Positions 18,049-25,927 of a stretch of DNA of 64,000 bases are shown piece after piece. The stretch is from Alphaproteobacteria bacterium (GTDB taxonomy: Bacteria; Pseudomonadota; Alphaproteobacteria; Micropepsales; Micropepsaceae). Made by a program: the position numbers and the translations under genes. Position 1 is the stretch's first letter. Each line of letters opens with the position of its first letter. The stretch is from positions 165,106-229,105 of the forward strand of contig JAJPHG010000031.1 in assembly GCA_021325375.1 (NCBI GenBank). Reading direction: 5' to 3'. The notes under the pieces were generated by a model that saw nothing but the letters and a program-made list of their open reading frames with translations, did not search any database and had not been told where the DNA came from.

Positions 18049-19020
18049 ATGACAAAAGCATTCGGAGCGGAATCCACGACCGATCAGGTTCTGGAAGGCG
18101 TCAATCTCAGCGGCAGGCGGGTGCTGGTGACCGGCGCTTCCGCCGGTCTTGGGGTGGAGACGGCGCGCACACTCGCGGCCCACGGCGCGAGCGTCGTCGG
18201 CGCGGCACGCGATCTGGACAAGGCGCGCACGGCCACCGATGCCGTGCGCAAGGATGCCGCGCATGGCGGCAGCCTCGAGCTGGTCGAGCTCGACCTGGCA
18301 TCGCTCAAAAGCGTGCGCGGCTGTGCCGACGCCTTGGTCAAGGCGGCCAAGCCGTTCGACGTGGTGATCTGCAACGCCGGCGTCATGGCCTGTCCCAAAG
18401 GCACCACCTCCGACGGTTTCGAGACCCAGTTCGGCACCAACCATCTCGGCCACTTCGTGCTGGTGAACCGCATCGCCTCCCTGCTGAAGAGCGGCGCGCG
18501 CCTGGTCAATTTGTCGTCGGCGGGGCACCGCTTCTCCGACGTCGATCTGGAAGACCCCAATTTCGAGCATACGCCCTACACCGAGTTCGGCGCCTACGGA
18601 CGTTCCAAGACGGCCAACATCCTCTTCGCGGTAGAATTCGACCGGCGCCATCGCGGCGAAGGCATTCGCGCGACCGCCGTGCACCCCGGCGGCATCGTGA
18701 CGGAGCTCGGCCGCCACATGACGCCGGAACTGAGAGACGGCATGCTCAAGAGCATCGATGAGGCGAACAAAGCAGCGGGCGCGCCGGCGTTCAAATGGAA
18801 AACCATCACGCAAGGCGCCGCGACGACGGTGTGGAGCGGCTTCGTCGCCGAGGCCGACGCGGTAGGCGGCAGATATTGCGAGGACTGCCACGTCGCCGAA
18901 TTGCAGGAGAACCCCATGGCGCGCAGCGGCGTGCGCGCCTATGCACTCGACCCCGCCCGCGCCAAGGCGCTTTGGGCGAAGAGCGAGGAGATGGTGGGGG
19001 AGCGGTTCGGCGCGGCGTGA
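18049..19020 (+). CDS. Short-chain dehydrogenase/reductase
   Basis: 323 residues, classical SDR fold with TGASAGLG at 28-35, CNAGVM near 110 and the active-site pair S-S-A-G ... Y-G-R-S-K near 155-187. The length and C-terminal extension resemble retinol-dehydrogenase / WW-domain-oxidoreductase type SDRs used on lipophilic carbonyls. It lies 9 bp after the amidohydrolase and is probably co-transcribed with it. The substrate is unknown. Confidence 0.88.
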   Translation: MTKAFGAESTTDQVLEGVNLSGRRVLVTGASAGLGVETARTLAAHGASVVGAARDLDKARTATDAVRKDAAHGGSLELVELDLASLKSVRGCADALVKAAKPFDVVICNAGVMACPKGTTSDGFETQFGTNHLGHFVLVNRIASLLKSGARLVNLSSAGHRFSDVDLEDPNFEHTPYTEFGAYGRSKTANILFAVEFDRRHRGEGIRATAVHPGGIVTELGRHMTPELRDGMLKSIDEANKAAGAPAFKWKTITQGAATTVWSGFVAEADAVGGRYCEDCHVAELQENPMARSGVRAYALDPARAKALWAKSEEMVGERFGAA

Positions 19021-19050
19021 AGATGTTCCCGGCAAATTTTGATGCAACCC

Positions 19051-19392
19051 GTCATCCCCGGCCGAGCATTGCGAAGCAATGCGAGGGGAAGGGGACCCAG
19101 GTGCTCCGAATAGCTCGGCTGGAAGCCGACAAGATGAAAAACAGTCGCCTGCTTTAGAGTGTAGCACTTGCAATCCTTGCCGCTGTCGCAATAGCGACGA
19201 CTTACTTCAGCTCTCCATCGCGACCGCACGAAGGTGAACCTTGCGGACCCCATCACCATTGGAAATACGTCTGGAGTGGCACACCGGATAATCCTGACCT
19301 TTCCTGCGAGCATGACTGAGACAATGCGATCGAATTTCCCACCTGGGTCCCCTTCCCCTCGCACCGCTTCGCGGTGCTCGGCCGGGGATGAC
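19051..19392. repeat. Long inverted-repeat element E with 53-bp arms
   Basis: Arms 19051-19103 and 19340-19392 are complementary over 53 bases apart from paired changes in a central hairpin (GCATTGCGAAGCAATGC on the left, GCACCGCGAAGCGGTGC when the right arm is reverse-complemented). The changes keep each arm's own hairpin intact. Both apices are GCGAAGC. The 236 bases enclosed are visibly lower in GC and hold one broken small gene. No transposase is present. The arms could be two copies of one repeat, or termini of a non-autonomous element. Confidence 0.85.
19134..19319 (+). pseudogene. Small exported peptide gene with an in-frame amber codon
   Basis: Starting at ATG 19134 the frame reads Met-Lys-Asn-Ser-Arg-Leu-Leu, then TAG at 19155-19157, then 53 sense codons to TGA at 19317-19319. 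If the amber codon is read through, residues 1-27 make a good signal peptide (VALAILAAVAIATTYF), followed by a short mature part. The mature part contains CGPHHHWKYVW and ends in a Cys-Glu-His-Asp tail. No in-frame start exists just after the TAG. The simplest reading is a gene killed by one nonsense change (for example from CAG). The shine-dalgarno is weak (GGAAG). Confidence 0.6.
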
Positions 19393-19403
19393 AGTTGGTG
19401 TCG

Positions 19404-20033
19404 CTATCGCGTCAACTCCGCCACGAATTCGCCGACGCCGATGAGGCGTTGGCGCCGCGCGCGTTCGGCTTCCAGGATCGCCTGGACCTGCGCCAGGGCT
19501 CTCGCGATGTCGCGGTTGACGATGACGTAGTCGTATTCCGGCCAATGGCTGATCTCGGACGCCGCCTTGGCCATGCGCTTGGCTACGATGTCGTCGCTGT
19601 CCTGCGCGCGCTCCTTCAAGCGCCGTTCGAGCTCGCCATGGCTGGGCGGCAGGATGAAGATGCTGACCAGGTCCTCGCGCGCGCGCTCCTTCAATTGCTG
19701 CGTGCCCTGCCAGTCGATGTCGAAGAGCACGTCGCGGCCCGAGACCAGCGCGTCCTCGACCGGCCCCTTGGGCGTGCCGTAGCGGTTCTCGAACACGACC
19801 GCATGCTCGAGGAACGCGTCCTGCCGCACCCAGCTCTCGAACTCGTCCGGCGTGACGAAGAAATAGTCGCGGCCTTCGACCTCGTTGGCGCGCATCGCGC
19901 GCGTCGTCGCCGAGACCGAAAGCGCGATGCCGGGGTCGCTTTCCAGCAGCAGGCGCGACAGCGTCGTCTTGCCCGCACCCGAAGGCGAGGACAGCACGAG
20001 CATCAGCCCGCGGCGCTTGATCTCACTCGACAT
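19404..20033 (-). CDS. gmk: Guanylate kinase
   Basis: A 209-residue P-loop kinase converting GMP to GDP. Walker A SPSGAGKTT lies at residues 16-24. The GMP-binding segment S-A-T-T-R ... G-R-D-Y-F-F is at about 36-60. D-I-D-W-Q-G is near 105. The ATG overlaps the end of yicC by 11 bases, and the pair yicC-gmk is conserved. The frame stays open upstream, but the start at 20033 gives the family N-terminus. Confidence 0.95.
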   Translation of the reverse strand: MSSEIKRRGLMLVLSSPSGAGKTTLSRLLLESDPGIALSVSATTRAMRANEVEGRDYFFVTPDEFESWVRQDAFLEHAVVFENRYGTPKGPVEDALVSGRDVLFDIDWQGTQQLKERAREDLVSIFILPPSHGELERRLKERAQDSDDIVAKRMAKAASEISHWPEYDYVIVNRDIARALAQVQAILEAERARRQRLIGVGEFVAELTR

Positions 20034-20910
20034 TCTGCGCCTGCTCGCGGAACTGATCGATCGCCGCCTTGAGGGCGAGACCCGTGCGCGTGAGCGCGAT
20101 GTCGGCGGATTTCGAGCACAGCGTGTTGGCTTCGCGGTTGAACTCCTGCGCCAGGAAATCGAGCTTGCGGCCGATCGCGTCGCCCGACGCGAACAGCGCG
20201 CGCGCCTCCTGCACATGCGCGCGCAGCCGGTCGAGCTCCTCGCGCACGTCGGCGCGCAGCGCGAGCAGCGCGACTTCCTGCGCCAGCCGCTCTTCCGCGA
20301 CCGTGCCGACCTCAAGAAGCTCCTTCAATTGCGACGCAAGCCTGTCGCGCAGCGCCTTGGGCTGCGCCGCCGCGAGCTTTGAGGCTTCCGTGACCAGCCG
20401 CTCGATCTCGGCCATCTGCGCTTCGAGCAGCGCCGCGAGCTTGGCGCCTTCGTTCTTGCGCGCCTTCGACAGCGCGTCGAGCGCCGTAGCCAGCGTCTCG
20501 AGGATATTCGCATCGCGCGCCGCGCGGCTGGCCTCGTCGCCGGGCGCGGCGTCGTCCTGCACGATCACGCCCTTGAGCGCGAGCAGGCCGTCCACGCGCG
20601 CGGGCGCGAGCCCCGTCTCGGCCGCGACCTCCCTGGCGATGCGCACGGCCGAGGCCAGGGCGGCGGCGTCGACGCGCAGCCCGCGCGCGGCGTCCGCCGT
20701 CTCCATCGACAGCGTGGCCTGGATCGAGCCGCGGCGGAAGCGCTCGGTGGCGAGCACGCGCGCGGCGGGCTCGACGCTGTCGAAGCCCGGCGGCAGGCGC
20801 AGGCGCAGGTCGAGCCCGCGGCCGTTGACGCTCTTGGCCTCCCAGCGCCAGCGCAAGCCCTCGCGTCCGCCTTGCGCGTCCGCGAACCCGGTCATGCTGA
20901 CAAGCGCCAT
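20023..20910 (-). CDS. yicC: YicC-family endoribonuclease
   Basis: 295 residues. It shows the YicC N-terminal signature (S-M-T-G-F-A ... W-E-A-K-S-V-N-G-R-G-L-D-L-R-L-R-L-P) at residues 5-41. The C-terminal half is coiled-coil rich and ends in the DUF1732 part. Family members are metal-dependent endoribonucleases linked to small-RNA turnover. It follows mltG by 25 bp and overlaps gmk, so it belongs to the fab-mltG-yicC-gmk series on the minus strand. Confidence 0.92.
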   Translation of the reverse strand: MALVSMTGFADAQGGREGLRWRWEAKSVNGRGLDLRLRLPPGFDSVEPAARVLATERFRRGSIQATLSMETADAARGLRVDAAALASAVRIAREVAAETGLAPARVDGLLALKGVIVQDDAAPGDEASRAARDANILETLATALDALSKARKNEGAKLAALLEAQMAEIERLVTEASKLAAAQPKALRDRLASQLKELLEVGTVAEERLAQEVALLALRADVREELDRLRAHVQEARALFASGDAIGRKLDFLAQEFNREANTLCSKSADIALTRTGLALKAAIDQFREQAQNVE

Positions 20911-20935
20911 GGGCGACTCCGAAAGAGGCGGTAGT

Positions 20936-21937
20936 CTACTTCCGCAACTCGGGCACCGGAAGCGGCCTGTTCAGGTGCTGCATCTGCTCGATCCTGCGCC
21001 ACGCGGCGACGTTCCTGTTCTGCTCGTCGACGCTCTTGGAGAAGACGTGGCCGCCCCTGCCGTTGGCGACGAAATAGAGGTCGTCCGTCGTCTCGGGGTT
21101 CAGCACCGCGGCGATGGCGTCCTTGCCGGGATCGCAGATCGGCGTCGGCGGCAGGCCGGCAATGGCATAGGTGTTGTGGGGCGACGGACGCTGCAGCTCG
21201 CTCTCGCGGATGCCGCGGCCGAGCGGATAGCCCTTGGTGATGTCGTAGATGATCGTGGGATCGGATTGCAGCTTCATGCCGAGCCGCAGCCGATTGACGA
21301 ACACCGAGGCGATGTGGCGCCGCTCCTCGGGGATCGACGTCTCCTTTTCGACGATGGAGGCCAGCGTGATCGCCGCCTCCCTGGTCTTGTAGGGGAGATT
21401 GTCCGCGCGCGCGGGCCAGAGCTTCCTGAGGACCTCGGAACGCGCCTTGGCCATGCGCGCGAGCATCTGCGCGCGCGTCGTGCCGCGGGTGAAGAGATAG
21501 GTCTCCGGCAAAAGCGTGCCCTCGTCCGGCACCGCGCCCGCATCGCCCGTGAGCACCGGATCGGCGGCGACGATGTCGTAGATCATTTTGGCTGTCAGGC
21601 CCTCGGCGGCGGTGAGCTTGTGCTGGATCGACTTGCCGCTGGCCAGGATGCCCGCGACGCTGGCCATGCTGAGATGCGCCGGAAATCCGTATTCGCCCGC
21701 CTTCAGCGTGCCCTGGAGGTTGCGGACGCGCAGGCCCAGGCGGAACAGGTCGGCGTTCGAGACGACGCCGGCGTCGGCCATGTGCTGCGCGATGACCGCG
21801 ACGTGATCGCCCGGCGCGACCATGACGACCTTATAGGTAGGTGACGGCCCCGGCTTCTGCCAGTTCCACTGCTCCCAATACCAGGCACCGCCGATAGCGG
21901 CGGCGAGGATCACGACGATCAGAAGAAAACGCTTCAC
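20936..21937 (-). CDS. mltG: Endolytic murein transglycosylase
   Basis: A 333-residue inner-membrane protein with one N-terminal helix (residues 4-20) and a periplasmic YceG domain that cuts nascent glycan strands. The catalytic region ASIVEKET is at residues 193-200. Further family motifs are M-K-L-Q-S-D-P-T and the PSPHNTY...GLPP loop. A LysM-like subdomain fits residues 35-90. Its start is 7 bp from the stop of the small antitoxin-like gene, so it is probably co-transcribed with it. Confidence 0.95.
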   Translation of the reverse strand: MKRFLLIVVILAAAIGGAWYWEQWNWQKPGPSPTYKVVMVAPGDHVAVIAQHMADAGVVSNADLFRLGLRVRNLQGTLKAGEYGFPAHLSMASVAGILASGKSIQHKLTAAEGLTAKMIYDIVAADPVLTGDAGAVPDEGTLLPETYLFTRGTTRAQMLARMAKARSEVLRKLWPARADNLPYKTREAAITLASIVEKETSIPEERRHIASVFVNRLRLGMKLQSDPTIIYDITKGYPLGRGIRESELQRPSPHNTYAIAGLPPTPICDPGKDAIAAVLNPETTDDLYFVANGRGGHVFSKSVDEQNRNVAAWRRIEQMQHLNRPLPVPELRK

Positions 21938-21944
21938 GGGGCAA

Positions 21945-22157
21945 TCAGCCAGCCAAGGGGGTCAATTCGAACACGCGACCGAGCTTTGTCGCCGCGACCA
22001 AGTCACCGTCGCGAAGCGCGCGCCGCATGTCATCCAGTTTCGTTGCGTCTGCGGTCGAAAGGTAAGGCGACCAACCACCCTGCTCTTCGATAAGTTCGAC
22101 AGAGACTTCAGCTGCGAACTTGCCTTCGCGAACAAGCTTCACTGATTTGCGCGTCAT
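21945..22157 (-). CDS. Antitoxin-like small protein
   Basis: 70 residues. It begins Met-Thr-Arg-Lys-Ser-Val-Lys-Leu, followed by a beta strand rich in Glu/Val. A W-S-P-Y-L-S segment near residue 29 precedes an amphipathic helix (L-D-D-M-R-R-A-L). The ATG overlaps the TGA of the DUF4258 gene as ATGA. Size, charge and coupling to a DUF4258 protein are what one expects of the antidote in a type II toxin-antitoxin pair. I see no helix-turn-helix. The toxin-first order is less usual but known. Confidence 0.65.
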   Translation of the reverse strand: MTRKSVKLVREGKFAAEVSVELIEEQGGWSPYLSTADATKLDDMRRALRDGDLVAATKLGRVFELTPLAG

Positions 22158-22483
22158 TTCCGGCGCTCCATGAAATTCGGCGTCCAGCGCTCCGGATCGG
22201 GTCGATAAGCGGTCACCAGCACGGCGGGCCCTTGAGCGCCTTTTGGGATTCCCCAAACCGCATGAACCGGAAGGTTGTCTTTGTCTCGTTGCAACACCAG
22301 AACGCTCGGCCCCTTGGATGCGGACGGATAGTCCTCGACCAGCTCGGCGGCGGGCACGCCGGCGAGCACTTCGCCGAAGAAGATACCATCCACCGCGAGT
22401 TCATCATAGCCGTGAGCTGACACAAGCACCCGACCATCGCGGACCAGGGCCTTGATCTTGTTAAGAGTGTCGCTGGTTGCCAT
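22154..22483 (-). CDS. DUF4258 protein, probable RNase-like toxin
   Basis: 109 residues with the DUF4258 look: a basic N-terminal helix (L-N-K-I-K-A-L-V-R-D-G-R), V-L-V-S-A-H-G-Y-D-E-L near residue 25 with the conserved His, E-D-Y-P-S, and H-A-V-W-G-I near residue 78 before the C-terminal Y-R-P-D. Proteins of this domain are often partnered with a small antitoxin and are thought to be RelE/BECR-like toxins; activity here is inferred. A GGGGGAG site precedes the ATG. It sits 19 bp after fabF and in line with mltG. Confidence 0.7.
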   Translation of the reverse strand: MATSDTLNKIKALVRDGRVLVSAHGYDELAVDGIFFGEVLAGVPAAELVEDYPSASKGPSVLVLQRDKDNLPVHAVWGIPKGAQGPAVLVTAYRPDPERWTPNFMERRK

Positions 22484-22502
22484 CGCTCCCCCAAGCGAGA
22501 GC

Positions 22503-23768
22503 TTACTGCACTTGCGTCAGGATCAGCGCCGCATTGGTGCCGCCGAAGCCGAAGGAGTTGGACATGACGGCCTTCACCTCGCGCTTGCGGGCGGTGTGGG
22601 GGACGAGATCGATCTGCGTCTCGACGTCGGGATTGTCGAGGTTGAGCGTCGGCGGCACGATCTGGTCGCGCATCGCCAGCAGGCAGAAGATCGCCTCCAC
22701 CGCGCCCGCGGCGCCGAGCAGATGGCCGATCGCGGACTTGGTCGAGGACATCGACACCTTCGCCGCGGCGTTGCCCATGAAGCGCTCGACCGCGCCGAGC
22801 TCGATGCCGTCGGCCATGGTCGAGGTGCCGTGCGCGTTGACGTAGTCGATGTCCGACGGCGTCAGGCCCGAACGCTTGAGCGCCATCTGCATGGCGCGGA
22901 AGCCGCCGTCGCCGTCCTCGGACGGCGCCGTGATGTGGAACGCGTCGCCGGACAGGCCGTAGCCCGAGACCTCGCCGTAGATCTTCGCGCCGCGCGCCTT
23001 GGCATGCTCGTATTCCTCGAGCATCACCGTGCCCGCGCCCTCGCCCATGACGAAGCCGTCGCGGTCCCTGTCGTAGGGGCGCGAGGCCTTCTGCGGCGTA
23101 TCATTGAACGCGGTCGACAGCGCGCGGCAGGCGTTGAATCCGGCGATGCCGATGCGGCCGATGGCGGCTTCGGCGCCGCCCGCCAGCATCACGTCGGCGT
23201 CGTCGAACGCGATCAGCCGCGCTGCGTCGCCGATGGCGTGCGCTCCGGTGGCGCAGGCCGTCACGACGGCGTGGTTCGGTCCCTTGAAGCCGAACTCGAT
23301 CGAGGCATAGCCCGAGACGAGATTGATCAGCCGTCCCGGGATGAAGAACGGCGAAACGCGGCGCGGGCCCTTTTCCTGAAGCAGCAGCGCGGTCTCGGCG
23401 ATGCCGTTCAGGCCGCCGATGCCGGAGCCGATCAGCACGCCGGTGCGGCAGCGGTCTTCCTCGGTCGCGGGCACCCATCCGGAATCGGCGACCGCCTGCT
23501 TGGCGGCGGCGATTCCATAGAGGATGAAGTCGTCGACCCGGCGCTGCTCCTTCGGATCCATCCACTGGTCCGGATTGAAGGTGCCGTCCGTGCCGTCGCC
23601 GCGCGGGACCTGGCAGGCGATCTTCGTCGCCAGGTCGGACGTCTCGAACGACGTGATCCGGCCCGCGCCCGATCTGGACGCGATCAGCCGCGACCACGAC
23701 TCCTCGACGCCGCAGGCGAGCGGCGTGACGAGCCCCAACCCTGTGACCACTACGCGACGCGTGTTCAC
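22503..23768 (-). CDS. fabF: 3-oxoacyl-[ACP] synthase II
   Basis: A 421-residue condensing enzyme for chain elongation in type II fatty-acid synthesis. The Cys-His-His triad is visible: C172 in VTACATGA, His in NAHGTST near 311 and His in SAIGHLLGA near 348. It begins 6 bp after acpP and is followed by the toxin-antitoxin-like pair and then mltG, where related genomes usually go straight from fabF to mltG. Confidence 0.97.
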   Translation of the reverse strand: MNTRRVVVTGLGLVTPLACGVEESWSRLIASRSGAGRITSFETSDLATKIACQVPRGDGTDGTFNPDQWMDPKEQRRVDDFILYGIAAAKQAVADSGWVPATEEDRCRTGVLIGSGIGGLNGIAETALLLQEKGPRRVSPFFIPGRLINLVSGYASIEFGFKGPNHAVVTACATGAHAIGDAARLIAFDDADVMLAGGAEAAIGRIGIAGFNACRALSTAFNDTPQKASRPYDRDRDGFVMGEGAGTVMLEEYEHAKARGAKIYGEVSGYGLSGDAFHITAPSEDGDGGFRAMQMALKRSGLTPSDIDYVNAHGTSTMADGIELGAVERFMGNAAAKVSMSSTKSAIGHLLGAAGAVEAIFCLLAMRDQIVPPTLNLDNPDVETQIDLVPHTARKREVKAVMSNSFGFGGTNAALILTQVQ

Positions 23769-23774
23769 GCGCGC

Positions 23775-24014
23775 TTAGGCCGCTTGCTGCTTGTCGATGT
23801 ACTTGACGGCGTCGCCGACGGTGACGATCGATTCCGCCGCGTCGTCGGGGATCTCGATGCCGAATTCTTCCTCGAACGCCATCACCAGCTCGACCGTGTC
23901 CAGGCTGTCGGCGCCCAGGTCTTCAATGAAAGAGGCGTTGTCGGTGACCTTGTCGGCATCGACATTGAGATGATCGACCACGATCTTCTTCACGCGCTCG
24001 GCAGTATCGCTCAT
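23775..24014 (-). CDS. acpP: Acyl carrier protein
   Basis: 79 residues, acidic, four-helix ACP. The phosphopantetheine attachment serine is S37 in GADSLDTVE. It carries the growing acyl chain between FabD, FabG and FabF, all encoded beside it. The 154 bp between it and fabG suggests an additional promoter for this highly expressed gene. Confidence 0.97.
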   Translation of the reverse strand: MSDTAERVKKIVVDHLNVDADKVTDNASFIEDLGADSLDTVELVMAFEEEFGIEIPDDAAESIVTVGDAVKYIDKQQAA

Positions 24015-24168
24015 GGGTTCAGAAACCTCTCGTTGCTGTGCATCCGCGGGCTTTGGCTCGTGGCCCGCAGCTAGGCCCTCACGCTTCAACGTGCGGGGGT
24101 GATGAAAGTTCTGCTTCGTAACACAATGCTTTCCGGCCCGCCATACACGATGTAAGCGATTGTTTTTC
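24015..24168 (-). promoter_or_regulatory. fabG-acpP intergenic region, probable acpP promoter/leader
   Basis: This 154-bp gap inside an otherwise tight operon is less GC-rich near 24100-24168 (including a run read as GGAAAAACAATCG on the minus strand). A separate acpP promoter is the usual explanation in proteobacteria. I cannot place exact hexamers. Confidence 0.35.
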
Positions 24169-24912
24169 CTAAGAAATCATCGCCATTCCACCGTTCACAT
24201 GGAGGGTTTGGCCGGTGATGTAGCCCCCTTCTTCGCTCGCCAGATAGACGACGGCGGCGCCGATATCCAGCCCGGAGCCGAAGCGCCCGGCTGGTATGCG
24301 GTTCATCTGGACGGCCTTTTGTTCGTCGTTCAGCGAATCGGTCATGGGGGTCGTGATGAACCCCGGCGCGACGCAGTTGACGGTGATGCCGCGCGTGGCG
24401 ACCTCCCAGGCGAGCGACTTGGTCAGGCCCGCCAGCCCCGCCTTCGCGGCGGCATAGTTCGCCTGGCCGGGGTTTCCCGTCGTGCCCACGACCGAGGTGA
24501 TGGAGATGATGCGGCCCCAGCGCTTCTTCATCATGCCGCGCATGACGGCTCGCGCGAGACGGAACGGCGCGGTCAAGTTGACCGCGATGACCTGGTCCCA
24601 CTCGTCGTCCTTCATGCGCATCGAAAGGTTGTCGCGCGTGATGCCCGCATTGTTGACCAGGATGTCGAGGGGCGCGCCGAGCGCGGCCTCGGCCGCCTTC
24701 GGCAGCGCCTCAACCGAAGCGGGATCGGAGAGATTGCACGTCGCAACATGGGCGCGGTGGCCCAACTCGGCCTTGATCTTCTCCAGCGCGTCCGCGCGCG
24801 TGCCCGAGAGCACGACCGACGCGCCCTGCTCGTAGAGCGCCTTGGCGATGGCGCCCCCGATGCCGCCGGAAGCGCCGGTTACCAACGCAGTCTTTCCGCT
24901 GAGATCGAACAT
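24169..24912 (-). CDS. fabG: 3-oxoacyl-[ACP] reductase
   Basis: 247 residues, NADPH-dependent [12 protein letters not shown] is at 12-20, NNAG at 87-90, and the catalytic S140, Y153 and K157 are in order. It reduces the beta-keto group in each elongation cycle. One base separates it from the fabD stop codon. Confidence 0.97.
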   Translation of the reverse strand: MFDLSGKTALVTGASGGIGGAIAKALYEQGASVVLSGTRADALEKIKAELGHRAHVATCNLSDPASVEALPKAAEAALGAPLDILVNNAGITRDNLSMRMKDDEWDQVIAVNLTAPFRLARAVMRGMMKKRWGRIISITSVVGTTGNPGQANYAAAKAGLAGLTKSLAWEVATRGITVNCVAPGFITTPMTDSLNDEQKAVQMNRIPAGRFGSGLDIGAAVVYLASEEGGYITGQTLHVNGGMAMIS

Positions 24913-24913
24913 C

Positions 24914-25861
24914 TTAGAGCGTCCTCGCAAAGGCTTCGATATCCGCGGGCGTGTCGAGCGTGACCGTCTGCAATTCCTTGTCGATGCGCTTGACCATGCC
25001 GGTGAGAACTTTCGCGCCGCCGGCTTCCACCGTCGTCTGCACTCCCAACGCGCGGAACGCCAGAACGCTCTCGCGCCAGCGCACGCGCGCCGTGATCTGC
25101 TCGACGAGAAGGTGGCGAATCTGATCGGGCTCATGCACTTCGGCGGCCGTGACATTGGCGACGACGGGGACCGCGGGCGGGCGGATGGTGACGTTCGCCA
25201 GCGCCTGCGCCATCGCGTCGGCGGCGGGCTGCATCATCGGCGAATGGAACGGCGCGGAGACGTTCAGCGCCATCGCGCGCTTGATGCCCATGGTCTTGGC
25301 GATCTCGGGCGCGCGGTCGACGGCCGCTTTGGTGCCGGAGATCACGACCTGTCCCGGCGCATTGTCGTTGGCGACGACACAGACGCCGCTGGTCGCGGCG
25401 GCGCATTCCTTCGCGAGCGCCTCCGCCTGCTCGATCTCGGCGCCGAGCAGCGCACTCATGCCGCCCAGGCCTACCGGCACCGCCTGCTGCATCGCGCGGC
25501 CGCGCGCCTTGAGCAGCCGCGCCGTGTCCGCAAGCGTGAAAGCGCCGGAAGCGGCAAGCGCGCTGTACTCGCCGAGCGAATGCCCCGCGACCAAGCGCGC
25601 GTGCCTGGCGAGATCGAGACCGCCCTCACGCCGGAGCACCGCGATGATCGCGAGACTCGCCGCCATGATCGCGGGCTGCGCGTTCTCGGTCAGCACCAGA
25701 TCGCTCTCCGGCCCCTCCCACATCAGGCGGGAGAGATTCTGGTCCAGCGCCTCGTCGACTTCCTGGAACGTCTCGCGCGCGGCGGCGAACGCATCGGCAA
25801 GCGCCTTGCCCATGCCGACGGCCTGGCTCCCCTGCCCGGGAAAGATGAATGCGCGTGTCAT
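24914..25861 (-). CDS. fabD: Malonyl-CoA:ACP transacylase
   Basis: 315 residues. F-P-G-Q-G-S-Q is at 7-13, the nucleophile S95 is in GHSLGEY, and the partner His is in APFHSPM near 204. It loads malonyl groups on ACP and is the first gene of the fabD-fabG-acpP-fabF series. The 66 bp upstream separate it from the end of the MFS gene on the same strand and should hold its promoter. Confidence 0.97.
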   Translation of the reverse strand: MTRAFIFPGQGSQAVGMGKALADAFAAARETFQEVDEALDQNLSRLMWEGPESDLVLTENAQPAIMAASLAIIAVLRREGGLDLARHARLVAGHSLGEYSALAASGAFTLADTARLLKARGRAMQQAVPVGLGGMSALLGAEIEQAEALAKECAAATSGVCVVANDNAPGQVVISGTKAAVDRAPEIAKTMGIKRAMALNVSAPFHSPMMQPAADAMAQALANVTIRPPAVPVVANVTAAEVHEPDQIRHLLVEQITARVRWRESVLAFRALGVQTTVEAGGAKVLTGMVKRIDKELQTVTLDTPADIEAFARTL

Positions 25862-25927
25862 GGAGCGTGACAAAAACCAAGGCCGTCGAGGTGTCAAGCG
25901 GCGGACGGTTGCATCACGAATGTCATC

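Noticed and set aside
16993..19191. Long minus-strand open frame across the amidohydrolase and SDR genes
   Set aside because: Crosses two real genes and an intergenic gap with shadow composition only.
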